Below are positions 25,581 to 34,419 of a stretch of DNA of 48,922 nt, in pieces (the stretch's first letter is position 1; each line of letters starts with the position of its first letter). Origin of the DNA: Eubacteriales bacterium (GTDB lineage Bacteria; Bacillota; Clostridia; Lachnospirales; Lachnospiraceae); NCBI GenBank assembly GCA_030524455.1, contig JAUNGT010000008.1, forward strand, positions 1 to 48,922. Reading direction: 5' to 3'. The translations under genes were made by a program, and so were the position numbers. A model generated the notes under the pieces. The model ran no database searches, had not been told where the DNA came from, and worked only from the letters and a program-made list of their open reading frames with translations.

Positions 25581-28500
25581 ATGAAGCAGGAGAAAAAAAG
25601 GCCTGTCGCCGCAGTCAGCAGGCAGGACGAGGAAGCTTATCTGGCGAGGACTCTGGAGGTAGTGCGTGACAACGTGGAGAATTACGGGCGGGAGGTGGCC
25701 CGGATGCAGGAGGACATCGACGAGATGCTGGAGCATTACCACGACAATGACGCGGAGGTGCTGACGATCCTGAACAACACGGTGACGATGCACGCGCACA
25801 TGAAGCGGGCGCTGGAGCGCAACGAGAAGGCTTTGAAAAAGCCGTATTTTGGACGGATTGTTTTTCACGACGAGACGCTTGACAAGGAGGAATCCCTCTA
25901 CATAGGAAGGGGAGGGATTGCGCTGGATACGACCTACTGGATGGTGGTGGACTGGCGCGCGCCGGTGGCGAACGCCTATTATGAAAACGGGCTGGGCCGG
26001 TGCAGCTATCCGGTGCCGGGAGGCGGGCGGATGCCGATTGAGCTGCGGCTCAAGCGAACCTACGAGATCGGGAACGCGAAGCTGCTGGATTACTTTGACA
26101 CGGAGGTGATTGCCAACGACGAGCTTCTGACCCGATATCTGGCCAAAAACAAGCAGGCCGTGCTGGGCGAGATTATCGCCACGATCCAGAAGGAGCAAAA
26201 CGAGATCATCCGGAAATCCCCCTATCACAGTATGATTGTGCAGGGCGTGGCGGGCTCCGGCAAGACCACTGTGGCCATGCACCGGATTTCCTATATTTTG
26301 TATAACTATGCGGAGCGTTTCCGGCCGGAGGACTTCTACATCGTGGGGAGCAACCGGATTTTGCTGGATTATATCACCGGGGTGCTGCCGGATCTGGATG
26401 TCTACGGTGTGCGCCAGATGACGATGGAGCAGCTTTTTGTGCGGCTTTTGTACGAGGAATGGGAGGAAGAAAAATACCGGATCTGTCCGGTGCGCAAGGA
26501 GGGGCCCGGCGGCTGTGTGCGGGGGAGAATGTCATGGTTTGAGGAGCTGGAAAATTTCTGCCGCGAGCTGGAGTGGCGCGTCATTCCCCGCAACAGCGTG
26601 ACCCTGAATCCGAGGCAGTTTGTGGAGGGGATACGGGACGGTAAGGGAGGCGTTTATGATAGGACCGGGGACAGCCGGAGCGTTCCGGCGGGACTGGTCA
26701 CGCTTTTGGACCGGGAAGCCATCGAGCGGTATATCCGGCAGAATCCCACGGTTTCCGTGCAGAGCAAGATCCGGATGCTCAACGAGCGTCTGATGGGGAA
26801 GGTGCAGGACGAATTTCTGGGGAAGGGCGTGAAGTATACGGAGGCGGAGAAAAAGGCGATCCGTCGGGCCTATCGGGGAAGCTTCGGAAAAAACGAGTGG
26901 AAGCGGCCTATTTTTGAACTTTACCGGGAATTTCTGCTCTCCCAAAAGGAAAAGGGCTATGAGGGCGGGCTGCCGGAAAATTGCTTCGACGTGTATGATC
27001 TGGCGGCGCTGGCCTATCTCTATAAAAGGGTGAAGGAGACGGAGGCGATCAGCGAGGCCCATCATGTGGTGATCGACGAGGCACAGGACTTCGGAATGAT
27101 GGCCTACGCGGTGTTAAAATACTGCATCCGGGACTGTACCTACACGATCATGGGCGATGTATCCCAGAATATCCGCATGGGCTACGGGCTAAATGACTGG
27201 GAGGAGGCCAAAAGGCTTCTTTTGTCCGGCGAGCGGGACAGCTTTTGCGTGCTTCGGAAAAGCTACCGGAATACCGTGGAAATCTCGGATTTTGCGGCGA
27301 ATATTCTGGCGCACGGCAGCTTTCCCGGTTATCATGCGGAGCCGGTGCTGCGTCACGGGGATCCGGTGCGCACAGAACGCGCAGCGGACCGGCGGGCGCT
27401 GACGGAGCGCGCGGCGGCAATCTGCCGGGGTTGGCAGGCAAAGGGCTTTGATACGATTGCGGTGATTTGCCGGACCAAACGGCAGGCGGCCGACACCGCA
27501 GAGGCGCTGGGAAAGCTTCTTCCGGTGGCCGAGAGCGATCCGGAAAAGGCGGTGTTTGACCGGGGGATCCTGGTGCTTCCGGTGGAGTACACCAAGGGCC
27601 TGGAGTTTGACGCGGTGCTGCTGCTTGACCCGGACCGGGAGGATTATCCGTCAGATGACGGTCACGCCAAGCTTCTGTATGTGGCGGCCACGCGGGCCCT
27701 TCACGAGCTGTGTATTCTTCACACGGGGCAGCTTACGGGGCTGATCGCGGATCCCGTTCCGGAAAAAAACAGGCGGAAAAGGAAGTCGCCGGACGCTCCG
27801 GCCCTCCGGGGGAGGATTTCCATCGTCCGCAATCCGCAAACGGCGCAGTCTTCGCCCGACGGCCATCCGGCTGTCCCCGGACAGAGCCTGTCCGGGGCGC
27901 AGGGCCGGGAGCGGCCGGCAGCCGGGAAGCCCGCAGCCGGGCGGTCTACAGCCGGGAAGCCCGCGGCTGTCCGGCCGGTATCGGAGCGGCTCCGTCCGGC
28001 ATCCGGTTTGGAGCGGCCTGCTCCGGCGCCTATACCCCGCGCCCTTCCGGGCTTCGGCGACCGGCCGGACACAGGACTTTTGAGACCGGCGGGGCATGGC
28101 CGGGCAGATCAGGCCGTCCGTTGGGCCGAGCGGCGGCCCGGAGGACTTTATCTGCAGAGCCGTTACGGCCAGCTGCGTCTTGCGCCGGTGGGCAGCGGCA
28201 TTGTCCGGGTAACCTTCGCGAAGGAAGCTCTCCCGGAGGAATGCCATCCGCTGATCGCCGCAAACCGCGTGGAAAAGAGCTGGCAGTACAGGGACGGCGC
28301 CAAATATGCGGAGCTTGGTCTGCCGGAGCTGTGCCTGCAGATTGAAAAGGCCACGGGCGCGATCCGCTATCTGGATCAGGGCAGGAAGCTTTTGCTGGCG
28401 GAAAACACCAGGGAGTGCCGCCTGGTGGAAAGTACGCTCACCGGCAGCCGGTGCCGCCTGTTTTTGGACTGGCAAAAGGGGGAAAAGCTTTATGCGGCGG

Positions 28501-28766
28501 GGGCAGGAGGAAAAGCGGGCTTTTCGCCGGGGCGGGAGGCGCGCTACATTTCCCACGGGACGGCGGGAGAGCTGCCCTTTCTGATTTCGGACCGCGGCTA
28601 CGGGCTGCTGATTGCCTCCGAAAAACCGGTATTTTTCTGCGATATTCCGGCCTACGGTTCCCAGCTGTGCCTGGAGGGACAAAAGGTGCTGGACTTTTAT
28701 TTCATCGCGGGCAGGCGGCCGGATACGCTGCTCAATGCCTGCGCTTACCTGTGCGGGAGGCTGTGA
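25581..28766 (+). CDS. helD: HelD-type RNA polymerase recycling helicase fused to a GH31 N-terminal-like domain
   Basis: A 1061-residue protein. Residues 1 to about 725 form a complete HelD-type superfamily 1 helicase: N-terminal coiled coil, the HelD signature VVDWRAPVANAYYE, Walker A GVAGSGKTT (Lys228), DEAQD (499-503), GDVSQN, RKSYRNT, TKGLEFD and VAATRA (701-706). HelD proteins use ATP to free stalled RNA polymerase from DNA. Usual length is about 700-780 residues. Here a disordered linker rich in Pro, Ala, Gly and Arg (about 735-850) leads to about 208 residues that resemble the beta-sandwich before the barrel of GH31 glycosidases, ending in LDFYFIAGRRPDTLLNACAYLCGRL-like sequence (split here only for description). 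No catalytic barrel follows. The frame is uninterrupted. Start at 25581 has AAGGAG upstream. The GH31 assignment is by eye. Confidence 0.87.
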   Translation: MKQEKKRPVAAVSRQDEEAYLARTLEVVRDNVENYGREVARMQEDIDEMLEHYHDNDAEVLTILNNTVTMHAHMKRALERNEKALKKPYFGRIVFHDETLDKEESLYIGRGGIALDTTYWMVVDWRAPVANAYYENGLGRCSYPVPGGGRMPIELRLKRTYEIGNAKLLDYFDTEVIANDELLTRYLAKNKQAVLGEIIATIQKEQNEIIRKSPYHSMIVQGVAGSGKTTVAMHRISYILYNYAERFRPEDFYIVGSNRILLDYITGVLPDLDVYGVRQMTMEQLFVRLLYEEWEEEKYRICPVRKEGPGGCVRGRMSWFEELENFCRELEWRVIPRNSVTLNPRQFVEGIRDGKGGVYDRTGDSRSVPAGLVTLLDREAIERYIRQNPTVSVQSKIRMLNERLMGKVQDEFLGKGVKYTEAEKKAIRRAYRGSFGKNEWKRPIFELYREFLLSQKEKGYEGGLPENCFDVYDLAALAYLYKRVKETEAISEAHHVVIDEAQDFGMMAYAVLKYCIRDCTYTIMGDVSQNIRMGYGLNDWEEAKRLLLSGERDSFCVLRKSYRNTVEISDFAANILAHGSFPGYHAEPVLRHGDPVRTERAADRRALTERAAAICRGWQAKGFDTIAVICRTKRQAADTAEALGKLLPVAESDPEKAVFDRGILVLPVEYTKGLEFDAVLLLDPDREDYPSDDGHAKLLYVAATRALHELCILHTGQLTGLIADPVPEKNRRKRKSPDAPALRGRISIVRNPQTAQSSPDGHPAVPGQSLSGAQGRERPAAGKPAAGRSTAGKPAAVRPVSERLRPASGLERPAPAPIPRALPGFGDRPDTGLLRPAGHGRADQAVRWAERRPGGLYLQSRYGQLRLAPVGSGIVRVTFAKEALPEECHPLIAANRVEKSWQYRDGAKYAELGLPELCLQIEKATGAIRYLDQGRKLLLAENTRECRLVESTLTGSRCRLFLDWQKGEKLYAAGAGGKAGFSPGREARYISHGTAGELPFLISDRGYGLLIASEKPVFFCDIPAYGSQLCLEGQKVLDFYFIAGRRPDTLLNACAYLCGRL
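27919..27964 (+). repeat. Short direct repeat in the helicase linker
   Basis: A 16-base sequence, CAGCCGGGAAGCCCGC, occurs at 27919-27934 and 27949-27964, a 30-base period. It encodes repeated AGKPAA units in the Pro/Ala/Gly/Arg-rich linker. Slippage here may have lengthened the linker joining the two domains. Confidence 0.8.
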
Positions 28767-29451
28767 GCCGGACAAACCAGGACAGTACGGCGCTGCCGTC
28801 CGCGGCGTCCGGCCTTGAAAAGGAGCGGCAGAGCCGTTCCGGGTGCCATTGCAGGCCCAGGACAGGCAGGCTTTTGTGCAGGATGGCCTCCGGCACACCG
28901 TCGTCGCTATGCTGGAGAACGGAGATATCCGGGCCGGTGAAGGTGATGCCCTGATGGTGGGCGCTGTTTACAAAAAAGCGCTCGCCGTAAAGCCGCGCCA
29001 GTACGGAGCCGGGGAGAGCGCAGGAAGAATGAAGCTGGTCGGACTTCAGCCGGCGGTGACGCGCCGCCTGGGGCAGATCCTGGCAGAGCCCGCCGCCGAA
29101 ATGGATATTGATGAGCTGCATTCCCTTGCAGATACCGAGCACGGGCTTTTTTTCCCGGGCAAAAAGCGCCAGCAGGGCGAGCTGCTTTCGGTCGAGCCCG
29201 GGATCGATGTCTGTACAGGACGGATGCGCCCTTTGGGTGTAAGAGGAGAGGGAGGGATCGTCCGGCAAAAGGGCCGGGTCCAGATCCCCGCCGCCGGGCA
29301 GCAGCAGAGCGTCCCAGCCGGCCGCCTCATCGGGCTGTGTGGAGATTTTTGTCAGGACATGGATGCCGGTTCTTTTTCCGGCCTCCGCCAGCGCCGCGGT
29401 ATAATTCTGAAGGGCGGCGGACGGACTTGCGATTCCGATGGTTATACTCAT
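28732..29451 (-). CDS. Class I glutamine amidotransferase, gamma-glutamyl-GABA hydrolase-like (peptidase C26)
   Basis: A 239-residue cytoplasmic hydrolase of the PuuD-like group, which cleaves gamma-glutamyl bonds. The nucleophile elbow is GICKGMQLIN, with catalytic Cys, and the His-Glu of the triad is in LQWHPE. The oxyanion segment LLPGGGDLDP is present. The start at 29451 (MSITIGI) is chosen because the frame further upstream has no family resemblance and an AAAGG lies nine bases before it. The gene is convergent with the helicase gene, overlapping its end by 35 bases, with no terminator between. The natural substrate (gamma-glutamyl-GABA or another gamma-glutamyl compound) cannot be told. 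Confidence 0.87.
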   Translation of the reverse strand: MSITIGIASPSAALQNYTAALAEAGKRTGIHVLTKISTQPDEAAGWDALLLPGGGDLDPALLPDDPSLSSYTQRAHPSCTDIDPGLDRKQLALLALFAREKKPVLGICKGMQLINIHFGGGLCQDLPQAARHRRLKSDQLHSSCALPGSVLARLYGERFFVNSAHHQGITFTGPDISVLQHSDDGVPEAILHKSLPVLGLQWHPERLCRSFSRPDAADGSAVLSWFVRLTASRTGKRRH

Positions 29452-29484
29452 TCTGATTGCCTTTCTGCCTGTTTTCCTGTATGA

Positions 29485-29654
29485 TATGAAATATTGTAAC
29501 TGTTCAGGACGGCATCTTCTTGCCCGGCAAAGCCGGACAAGAAGCATCGGAGGTTACTCCGATGTGAAAATAAGGCCCAAAATGGTCTTACAAGCAAGCC
29601 TGACGTCCATCTTGGGCCTTATTTTCCCGCCGTCCTGAACCGTTATGAAATATT
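29485..29654. mobile_element. MITE-like cloverleaf element flanked by 11-bp direct repeats
   Basis: TATGAAATATT occurs at 29485-29495 and 29644-29654, flanking 148 bases. Inside, perfect 12-bp terminal arms (29502-29513 and 29629-29640) close a multi-branched structure. One branch is a hairpin beginning CTTCTTG near 29516, ending in CAAGAAG at 29544. A second has CATCGGA (29545-29551) paired with TCCGATG (29558-29564). A long branch has arms 29566-29580 and 29612-29626. The left end GTAACTGTTCAG resembles the ends of the repeats at 155-163 and 31258. It encodes no protein. It may be a non-autonomous mobile element or a structured RNA. Confidence 0.65.
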
Positions 29655-29677
29655 ATATGGAAAATATTTCGGAAAGG

Positions 29678-29698
29678 CCATAGTCCGCAGGACTGTGG
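29678..29698 (+). promoter_or_regulatory. Hairpin directly before the sdaAB ribosome binding site
   Basis: CCATAGTCC (29678-29686) and GGACTGTGG (29690-29698) form a 9-bp stem with one wobble and a three-base loop. It ends one or two bases before the Shine-Dalgarno GGAGG (29700-29704). It may tune translation initiation of sdaAB. Confidence 0.5.
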
Positions 29699-29710
29699 CG
29701 GAGGTTTTGC

Positions 29711-30361
29711 ATGAATATACTGGATATTGTGGGGCCCGTGATGGTAGGGCCCTCCAGCTCCCATACGGCGGGGGCGGTGCGCATCGGCCAGACGGCGGGA
29801 AGGCTTCTGGGGGAAAAGGTGGCAGCGGCGGATATCCGGCTGCACGGCTCCTTTTGGGCGACCGGGAAGGGCCATGGCACGGACCGGGCGATCGTGGCGG
29901 GACTTCTGGGCTTTGCGGTGGATGATCCCAGGATCCCGAACAGCTTTCAGGAGGCGCAGCGGGCAGGGATGCGGTTTGTCATCGGGAGCATCACGCTGTT
30001 AAACGCTCATCCGAACTCGGTGAGACTGCAGCTGACCGGACAGAGCGGCCGGACGCTGGAGGTAATCGGCTCCTCCATCGGCGGCGGCCGGATCTGCATC
30101 AATGAGATCGACGGGCTGACCGCCAACTTTTCCGGCGAGGCGCCCACTCTGGTGGTGTACAACCAGGACAAGCCGGGCTGTATTGTGAAGGTGACAAGGC
30201 AGCTGGAGCAGTCGAAAATCAATGTGGCCACGATGCAGGTTTACCGCGACGAGCGGGGAGGCCATGCGGTGATGGTGATCGAGGTGGATCAGGCGGTGCC
30301 CGCCGGCTGCATTGCGCAGCTGGAGCGGGAGGACGGAATTGAAAAGGTCATATATCTGTAA
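29711..30361 (+). CDS. sdaAB: L-serine ammonia-lyase, iron-sulfur type, beta subunit
   Basis: A 216-residue subunit of the oxygen-sensitive [4Fe-4S] serine dehydratase, which converts L-serine to pyruvate and ammonia. The N-terminal domain begins NILDIVGPVMVGPSSSHTAGAVRIG, a family hallmark (shown here in part as GPSSSHTAGA). A C-terminal ACT-like domain (about 145-216, containing DKPGCIVKVT) probably serves regulation. It is followed 26 bases later by the alpha subunit. GGAGG lies six bases before the ATG. Confidence 0.95.
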   Translation: MNILDIVGPVMVGPSSSHTAGAVRIGQTAGRLLGEKVAAADIRLHGSFWATGKGHGTDRAIVAGLLGFAVDDPRIPNSFQEAQRAGMRFVIGSITLLNAHPNSVRLQLTGQSGRTLEVIGSSIGGGRICINEIDGLTANFSGEAPTLVVYNQDKPGCIVKVTRQLEQSKINVATMQVYRDERGGHAVMVIEVDQAVPAGCIAQLEREDGIEKVIYL

Positions 30362-30387
30362 CGGACGGTTTGACGCAGGAGGAAGGC

Positions 30388-31254
30388 ATGTATCGTTCTT
30401 TGGAGGAGCTCTGCCGCAGCGCGGAGGAAAATAAAATAAGCTTTTGGGAGGCGGTGGCCCGGGACGACTGCCGGGAACGCCAGATTTCCCGGCAAGACTC
30501 CTTTTCCCAGATGGAGAGGATGTATCAGGCCATGCGGGAGGCGGATGAGGATTATGACCCGGAGCTGCGTTCCCGCAGCGGACTGGTGGGGACGGACGGC
30601 GGGCGGCTGCAGGCCTATGTGGACAGCGGGCAGGCGATCTGCGGCGATTTTATGGGACGGGTGATGGAAAAGGCCGTGAAGATGGGCGAGTCCAATGCCT
30701 GTATGAAGCGGATCGTGGCGGCTCCCACGGCGGGGGCCTGCGGCGTGGTGCCCGCCGTATTTTTGGCGATGCAGGAAAAGTACGGCTTTTCCGATGAAAA
30801 AATGACGGAGGCTCTCTATGTGGCGGCGGGCATCGGCGGCGTCATCGCGGACCGGGCGTTTCTGGCGGGGGCCCAGGGCGGCTGCCAGGCGGAGGTCGGC
30901 AGCGCGTCGGCCATGGCGGCGGGCGGCGCGGCCTATCTGCGGGGAGCGGATGCGCGAACGATCGCCCATGCGGCGGCCATGGCCCTGAAAAATCTTCTGG
31001 GCCTGGTGTGCGATCCGGTGGCCGGGCTGGTGGAGGTGCCCTGCGTCAAGCGGAACGCGGCCGGTGCGGTGGTTGCCCTGACCGCCGCGGATATGGCGCT
31101 GGCGGGGATCCGGAGCCGGATCCCTCCGGATCAGGTGATCGACGCCATGCGCGAGGTGGGCATGTCCATGCCGGCCTGCGTGCGGGAGACCGGGGAGGGC
31201 GGCCTGGCGGCTACGCCGGAGGGCGTGCGCTGCCGGGAATGCCTGAGTGAATAG
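30388..31254 (+). CDS. sdaAA: L-serine ammonia-lyase, iron-sulfur type, alpha subunit
   Basis: A 288-residue catalytic subunit carrying the iron-sulfur cluster of serine dehydratase. AAPTAGACGVVPA is the signature motif. Further conserved Cys residues occur in LVCDPVAGLVEVPCVKRN and near the C-terminus. The ATG at 30388 is preferred because AGGAGG precedes it by five bases; an upstream TTG at 30370 has no such site. The complex supplies pyruvate and ammonia from serine. It is the last gene before the hairpin repeat. Confidence 0.95.
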   Translation: MYRSLEELCRSAEENKISFWEAVARDDCRERQISRQDSFSQMERMYQAMREADEDYDPELRSRSGLVGTDGGRLQAYVDSGQAICGDFMGRVMEKAVKMGESNACMKRIVAAPTAGACGVVPAVFLAMQEKYGFSDEKMTEALYVAAGIGGVIADRAFLAGAQGGCQAEVGSASAMAAGGAAYLRGADARTIAHAAAMALKNLLGLVCDPVAGLVEVPCVKRNAAGAVVALTAADMALAGIRSRIPPDQVIDAMREVGMSMPACVRETGEGGLAATPEGVRCRECLSE

Positions 31255-31257
31255 AAT

Positions 31258-31333
31258 GTAACAGTTTGTCCAGCCGGGAGGCGATCGGTCAAAATTCGTG
31301 CGAGCACGATTTTGGCTGATCGCCTCCCGGCTG
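31258..31333 (+). repeat. Long intergenic hairpin repeat (copy B), possible terminator of sdaAA
   Basis: GTAACAGTT (31258-31266) is followed by a hairpin with perfect outer arms 31271-31286 and 31318-31333. Pairing continues inward, with wobbles and one bulged base, to a four-base loop, about 30 bp in all. The 27 bases 31290-31316 are identical to 108-134. Only TTTT after a short gap follows, so termination is possible but not its obvious sole role. The shared core and ends define a dispersed repeat family. Confidence 0.75.
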
Positions 31334-31655
31334 CGTTTTCGATATTTCAGAGTATGCTAAACTGGTCGTGCACAACAATTCGCAGAATCGTCATATATGG
31401 CATAAATTGCCGAAAATCGCGCTTTTTGTGAAAAATAAGTCAATTTAATGCTGTGAAGCGGAAGAGTTATTTGAGTAAAATAGATAAAAACATTTTCTGA
31501 CAAAATTTTTTTATATGTATTTTATACAAGAGAACAGGAAGATTAGATAAGACTTACTGAAATAAATTATTCACTTTTACTTTGTGTTGTGGTATAATCT
31601 GGTTACGCAGGAGCGTATGGCTATGCAGTTTAGATTGAGCAGATGAGGTGAGGAC
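31334..31655 (+). promoter_or_regulatory. AT-rich glgC upstream region with promoter
   Basis: This gap has no gene. It contains an extended -10 promoter: TTCACT (31570-31575), 17 bases, then TATAAT (31593-31598) preceded by TG at 31590. The leader to glgC is about 50 bases. The AT-rich stretch upstream (about 31400-31560) may hold activator sites; no motif was identified there beyond an imperfect palindrome around 31415-31428. Confidence 0.7.
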
Positions 31656-32930
31656 ATGATTAAGAAAGAAATGATTGCCATGTTGCTTGCGGGCGGACAG
31701 GGAAGCCGGCTGGGTGTACTGACTTCCAAGGTGGCCAAGCCGGCGGTTTCCTTTGGCGGGAAATACCGGATTATCGATTTTCCGCTGAGCAACTGCATCA
31801 ATTCCGGGGTTGATACCGTGGGCGTCCTGACGCAGTACCAGCCGTTACGGCTGAACACGCATATCGGGATCGGTATTCCGTGGGATCTGGACAGGAATAT
31901 CGGCGGCGTGACGGTGCTGCCGCCCTATGAGAAAAGTGAGAACAGCGAATGGTATACCGGAACAGCCAATGCGATTTATCAGAACATTGACTACATGGAG
32001 CAGTTCCATCCGGAGTATGTGCTGATCCTTTCCGGGGATCACATTTACAAGATGGACTACGAGGTGATGCTGGACTTCCATAAGCAGAACGGCTCGGAAT
32101 GCACGATCGCGGTGATGCCCGTGCCGATGGAGGAGGCAAAGCGGTTCGGCATCATGATTACAGATGAGAACAAGAGGATCGTGGACTTCGAGGAAAAGCC
32201 CGAGAATCCCCGGAGTAACCTGGCGTCCATGGGAATATACATATTTAACTGGGAGACGCTCAAGCAGGCGCTGATCGACAACGCAAACCAGCCGAACCTG
32301 GACTTCGGCAAGCATGTGATTCCTCACTGCCATGCGAAGGGAGCGCCGATGTACGCCTATGAGTTCAACGGCTACTGGAAGGACGTCGGAACCCTGTCCT
32401 CCTACTGGGAAGCGAACATGGAGCTGATTGACATCGTTCCGGAGTTCAACCTGTACGAGGAATACTGGAAGATTTACACCAAGAGCGATATCCTGCCGCC
32501 CCAGTATGTGGCGAAGGACGGCGTGATCGAGCGAAGCATCGTGGGCGAGGGCTCGGAGATCTACGGACAGATTTACAATTCCGTGATCGGCTGCGGCGTG
32601 ACGGTCGGGAAGGATACGGTGATCCGGGATTCCATCATCATGAACAATACCGTGATCGGCGAGGGCTGCGAGCTGAACAAGGCCATTGTGGCGGAGAATA
32701 CGAAGGTTGGCGACCGGGTTGTGCTGGGAGCCGGCGAGGAGGCGGAGAACGACACGGCTCCTCATATTTACAACAGCGGCATCGTCACAGTCGGGGAAAA
32801 GAGCGAGATCCCTTCGGATGTTTCCGTTGGGAAAAACTCGGTGGTGTTCGGCGTCACGACGGGGGAGGATTACCCGGACGGACAGCTTGCGAGCGGCAAA
32901 ACATTGATTAAGGCAGGTGAGGAACAGTGA
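31656..32930 (+). CDS. glgC: Glucose-1-phosphate adenylyltransferase, catalytic subunit
   Basis: A 424-residue ADP-glucose pyrophosphorylase, the first committed step of glycogen synthesis: glucose 1-phosphate plus ATP to ADP-glucose. The N-terminal nucleotidyltransferase domain has [10 protein letters not shown] and [15 protein letters not shown]. The C-terminal part (about 290-400) is a left-handed beta-helix built of hexapeptides such as [19 protein letters not shown] precedes the ATG. Its stop overlaps the GTG start of glgD, as usual for this pair in clostridia. Confidence 0.96.
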   Translation: MIKKEMIAMLLAGGQGSRLGVLTSKVAKPAVSFGGKYRIIDFPLSNCINSGVDTVGVLTQYQPLRLNTHIGIGIPWDLDRNIGGVTVLPPYEKSENSEWYTGTANAIYQNIDYMEQFHPEYVLILSGDHIYKMDYEVMLDFHKQNGSECTIAVMPVPMEEAKRFGIMITDENKRIVDFEEKPENPRSNLASMGIYIFNWETLKQALIDNANQPNLDFGKHVIPHCHAKGAPMYAYEFNGYWKDVGTLSSYWEANMELIDIVPEFNLYEEYWKIYTKSDILPPQYVAKDGVIERSIVGEGSEIYGQIYNSVIGCGVTVGKDTVIRDSIIMNNTVIGEGCELNKAIVAENTKVGDRVVLGAGEEAENDTAPHIYNSGIVTVGEKSEIPSDVSVGKNSVVFGVTTGEDYPDGQLASGKTLIKAGEEQ

Positions 32931-34045
32931 GAGCGATCGGTATTATTTTGGCAGGCGGCAACAACCGCCGGATGAAGGAGCTATCCCAGAAGCGCGCCAT
33001 CGGCGCGATGCCGATAGCGGGAAGCTACAGGAGCATCGATTTTGCCCTGAGCAACATGAGCAATTCCCACATCCAGAAGGTGGGTGTGCTGACCCAGTAC
33101 AATGCGAGAAGCTTAAACGCCCATTTGAGCTCCTCCAAGTGGTGGGATTTCGGACGCAAGCAGGGCGGCCTGTTTTTGTTCACTCCCACCGTGACTGCGG
33201 AGAACAGCTTCTGGTACCGGGGCACGGCGGACGCCATTTATCAGAATCTGTCCTTTTTGAAAAACAGCCATGAGCCCTATGTGGTCATCACCTCCGGCGA
33301 CTGCGTGTACAAGATGGATTACAATAAGGTGCTGGAATACCATATTGCCAAGAAGGCGGACGTGACCGTGGTCTGCAAGGAGATGGGCAAGGATGTGAAT
33401 GTGGAGCGCTTCGGCACCATACGGATGAACGAGGAGAGCCGGATCGAGGAGTTTGAGGAGAAGCCCATCGTGGCCCGCTCCAACACGATCTCCTGCGGCA
33501 TTTATGTGATCCGCCGCAGGCTTCTGATCGAGATGATCGAGCGCTGTGCCATGGAGGACCGCTACGATTTTGTGAAGGATATTCTGATCCGCTACAAGAA
33601 CCAGAAGCGGATTTTCGGCTATAAGATCCGGGAATACTGGAAGAACATCGCGACGGTGGAGGATTATTTTTCGACGAATATGGACTTCCTGAAGCCGGAG
33701 ATCCGGGACTATTTCTTCAAGCAGTACCCCGACATCTACTCCAAGGTGGACGACCTGCCGCCCGCCAAGTACAATGTCGGCGCCAAGGTGTCCAACAGCC
33801 TGATTTCCAGCGGCTGTATCGTAAACGGTACGGTGGAGGATTCCGTGATCTTTAAGAAATCCTTTATCGGCAACAACTGTTACATTAAGAACTCGATCAT
33901 TTTAAACGACGTCTATATCGGTGACAACACCCATATCGAAAACTGCATCGTGGAGAGCAGGGATACGATCCGTGCCAACTCCTTCTATCGTGGGGATGAT
34001 GAGATCAGGATTGTAATAGAGAAGAACGACAGATATATCATCTGA
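32927..34045 (+). CDS. glgD: GlgD, regulatory partner of ADP-glucose pyrophosphorylase
   Basis: A 372-residue GlgC paralogue. The nucleotide-binding motif is altered to [17 protein letters not shown], so it lacks the usual GGxGxRL pattern and is expected to be non-catalytic or weakly catalytic, forming a hetero-oligomer with GlgC. The beta-helix C-terminal half is retained. The start codon is GTG, overlapping the glgC stop, which implies coupled translation. spoVG follows after 20 bases. Confidence 0.94.
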   Translation: MRAIGIILAGGNNRRMKELSQKRAIGAMPIAGSYRSIDFALSNMSNSHIQKVGVLTQYNARSLNAHLSSSKWWDFGRKQGGLFLFTPTVTAENSFWYRGTADAIYQNLSFLKNSHEPYVVITSGDCVYKMDYNKVLEYHIAKKADVTVVCKEMGKDVNVERFGTIRMNEESRIEEFEEKPIVARSNTISCGIYVIRRRLLIEMIERCAMEDRYDFVKDILIRYKNQKRIFGYKIREYWKNIATVEDYFSTNMDFLKPEIRDYFFKQYPDIYSKVDDLPPAKYNVGAKVSNSLISSGCIVNGTVEDSVIFKKSFIGNNCYIKNSIILNDVYIGDNTHIENCIVESRDTIRANSFYRGDDEIRIVIEKNDRYII

Positions 34046-34065
34046 GACACGAGGGGGAATGATTT

Positions 34066-34332
34066 ATGAACATTACTGACGTAAGAGTACGGAAAATTGC
34101 GAAGGACGGCAAGATGAAGGCGATCGTGTCCATCACCATGGACGACGAATTTGTGATCCACGATATCAAGGTGATCGAGGGGGACAAGGGTTTGTTCATC
34201 GCGATGCCCAGCAAGCGGAGCGCGGACGGGGAATACCGGGATATCGCCCACCCCATCAGCCAGAACACGCGGGAGAAGATCCAGGGAATCATCCTGGACG
34301 CATACAATACGGCGCTGATGGAGCCGGTGTGA
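34066..34332 (+). CDS. spoVG: Septation regulator SpoVG
   Basis: An 88-residue nucleic-acid-binding protein conserved in Firmicutes and involved in sporulation, septation and global regulation. The sequence [11 protein letters not shown] and the segment [22 protein letters not shown] are diagnostic. It ends the glgC-glgD transcript, immediately before a strong terminator. Having it behind glycogen genes rather than near purR or glmU is worth noting but may be common in this family. Confidence 0.97.
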   Translation: MNITDVRVRKIAKDGKMKAIVSITMDDEFVIHDIKVIEGDKGLFIAMPSKRSADGEYRDIAHPISQNTREKIQGIILDAYNTALMEPV

Positions 34333-34338
34333 GGATGG

Positions 34339-34370
34339 AGGGACTGCAAAAGCAGTCCCTTGCCTTTTTT
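34339..34370 (+). terminator. Rho-independent terminator after spoVG
   Basis: AGGGACTGC (34339-34347), loop AAAA and GCAGTCCCT (34352-34360) form a perfect 9-bp stem, followed after four bases by six T (34365-34370). Confidence 0.93.
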
Positions 34371-34419
34371 ACGAGCCTGTGATAGGATAAGTTCTAAATA
34401 TAATCAGGAGATACAGGGC

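Noticed and set aside
27651..28898. Minus-strand frame of 415 residues opposite the helicase C-terminal part
   Set aside because: The plus-strand frame continues a recognisable protein throughout and shows GH31-like sequence; the opposite frame has no resemblance to a protein family.
29502..29640. Riboswitch or T-box controlling sdaAB
   Set aside because: No known riboswitch core or T-box sequence was recognised; flanking direct repeats and related ends elsewhere fit a repeat element better.
31368..31373. GTGCAC near glgC as part of the xylB operator family
   Set aside because: The hexamer occurs often by chance in this GC-rich sequence, and the longer 20-base motif is absent here.
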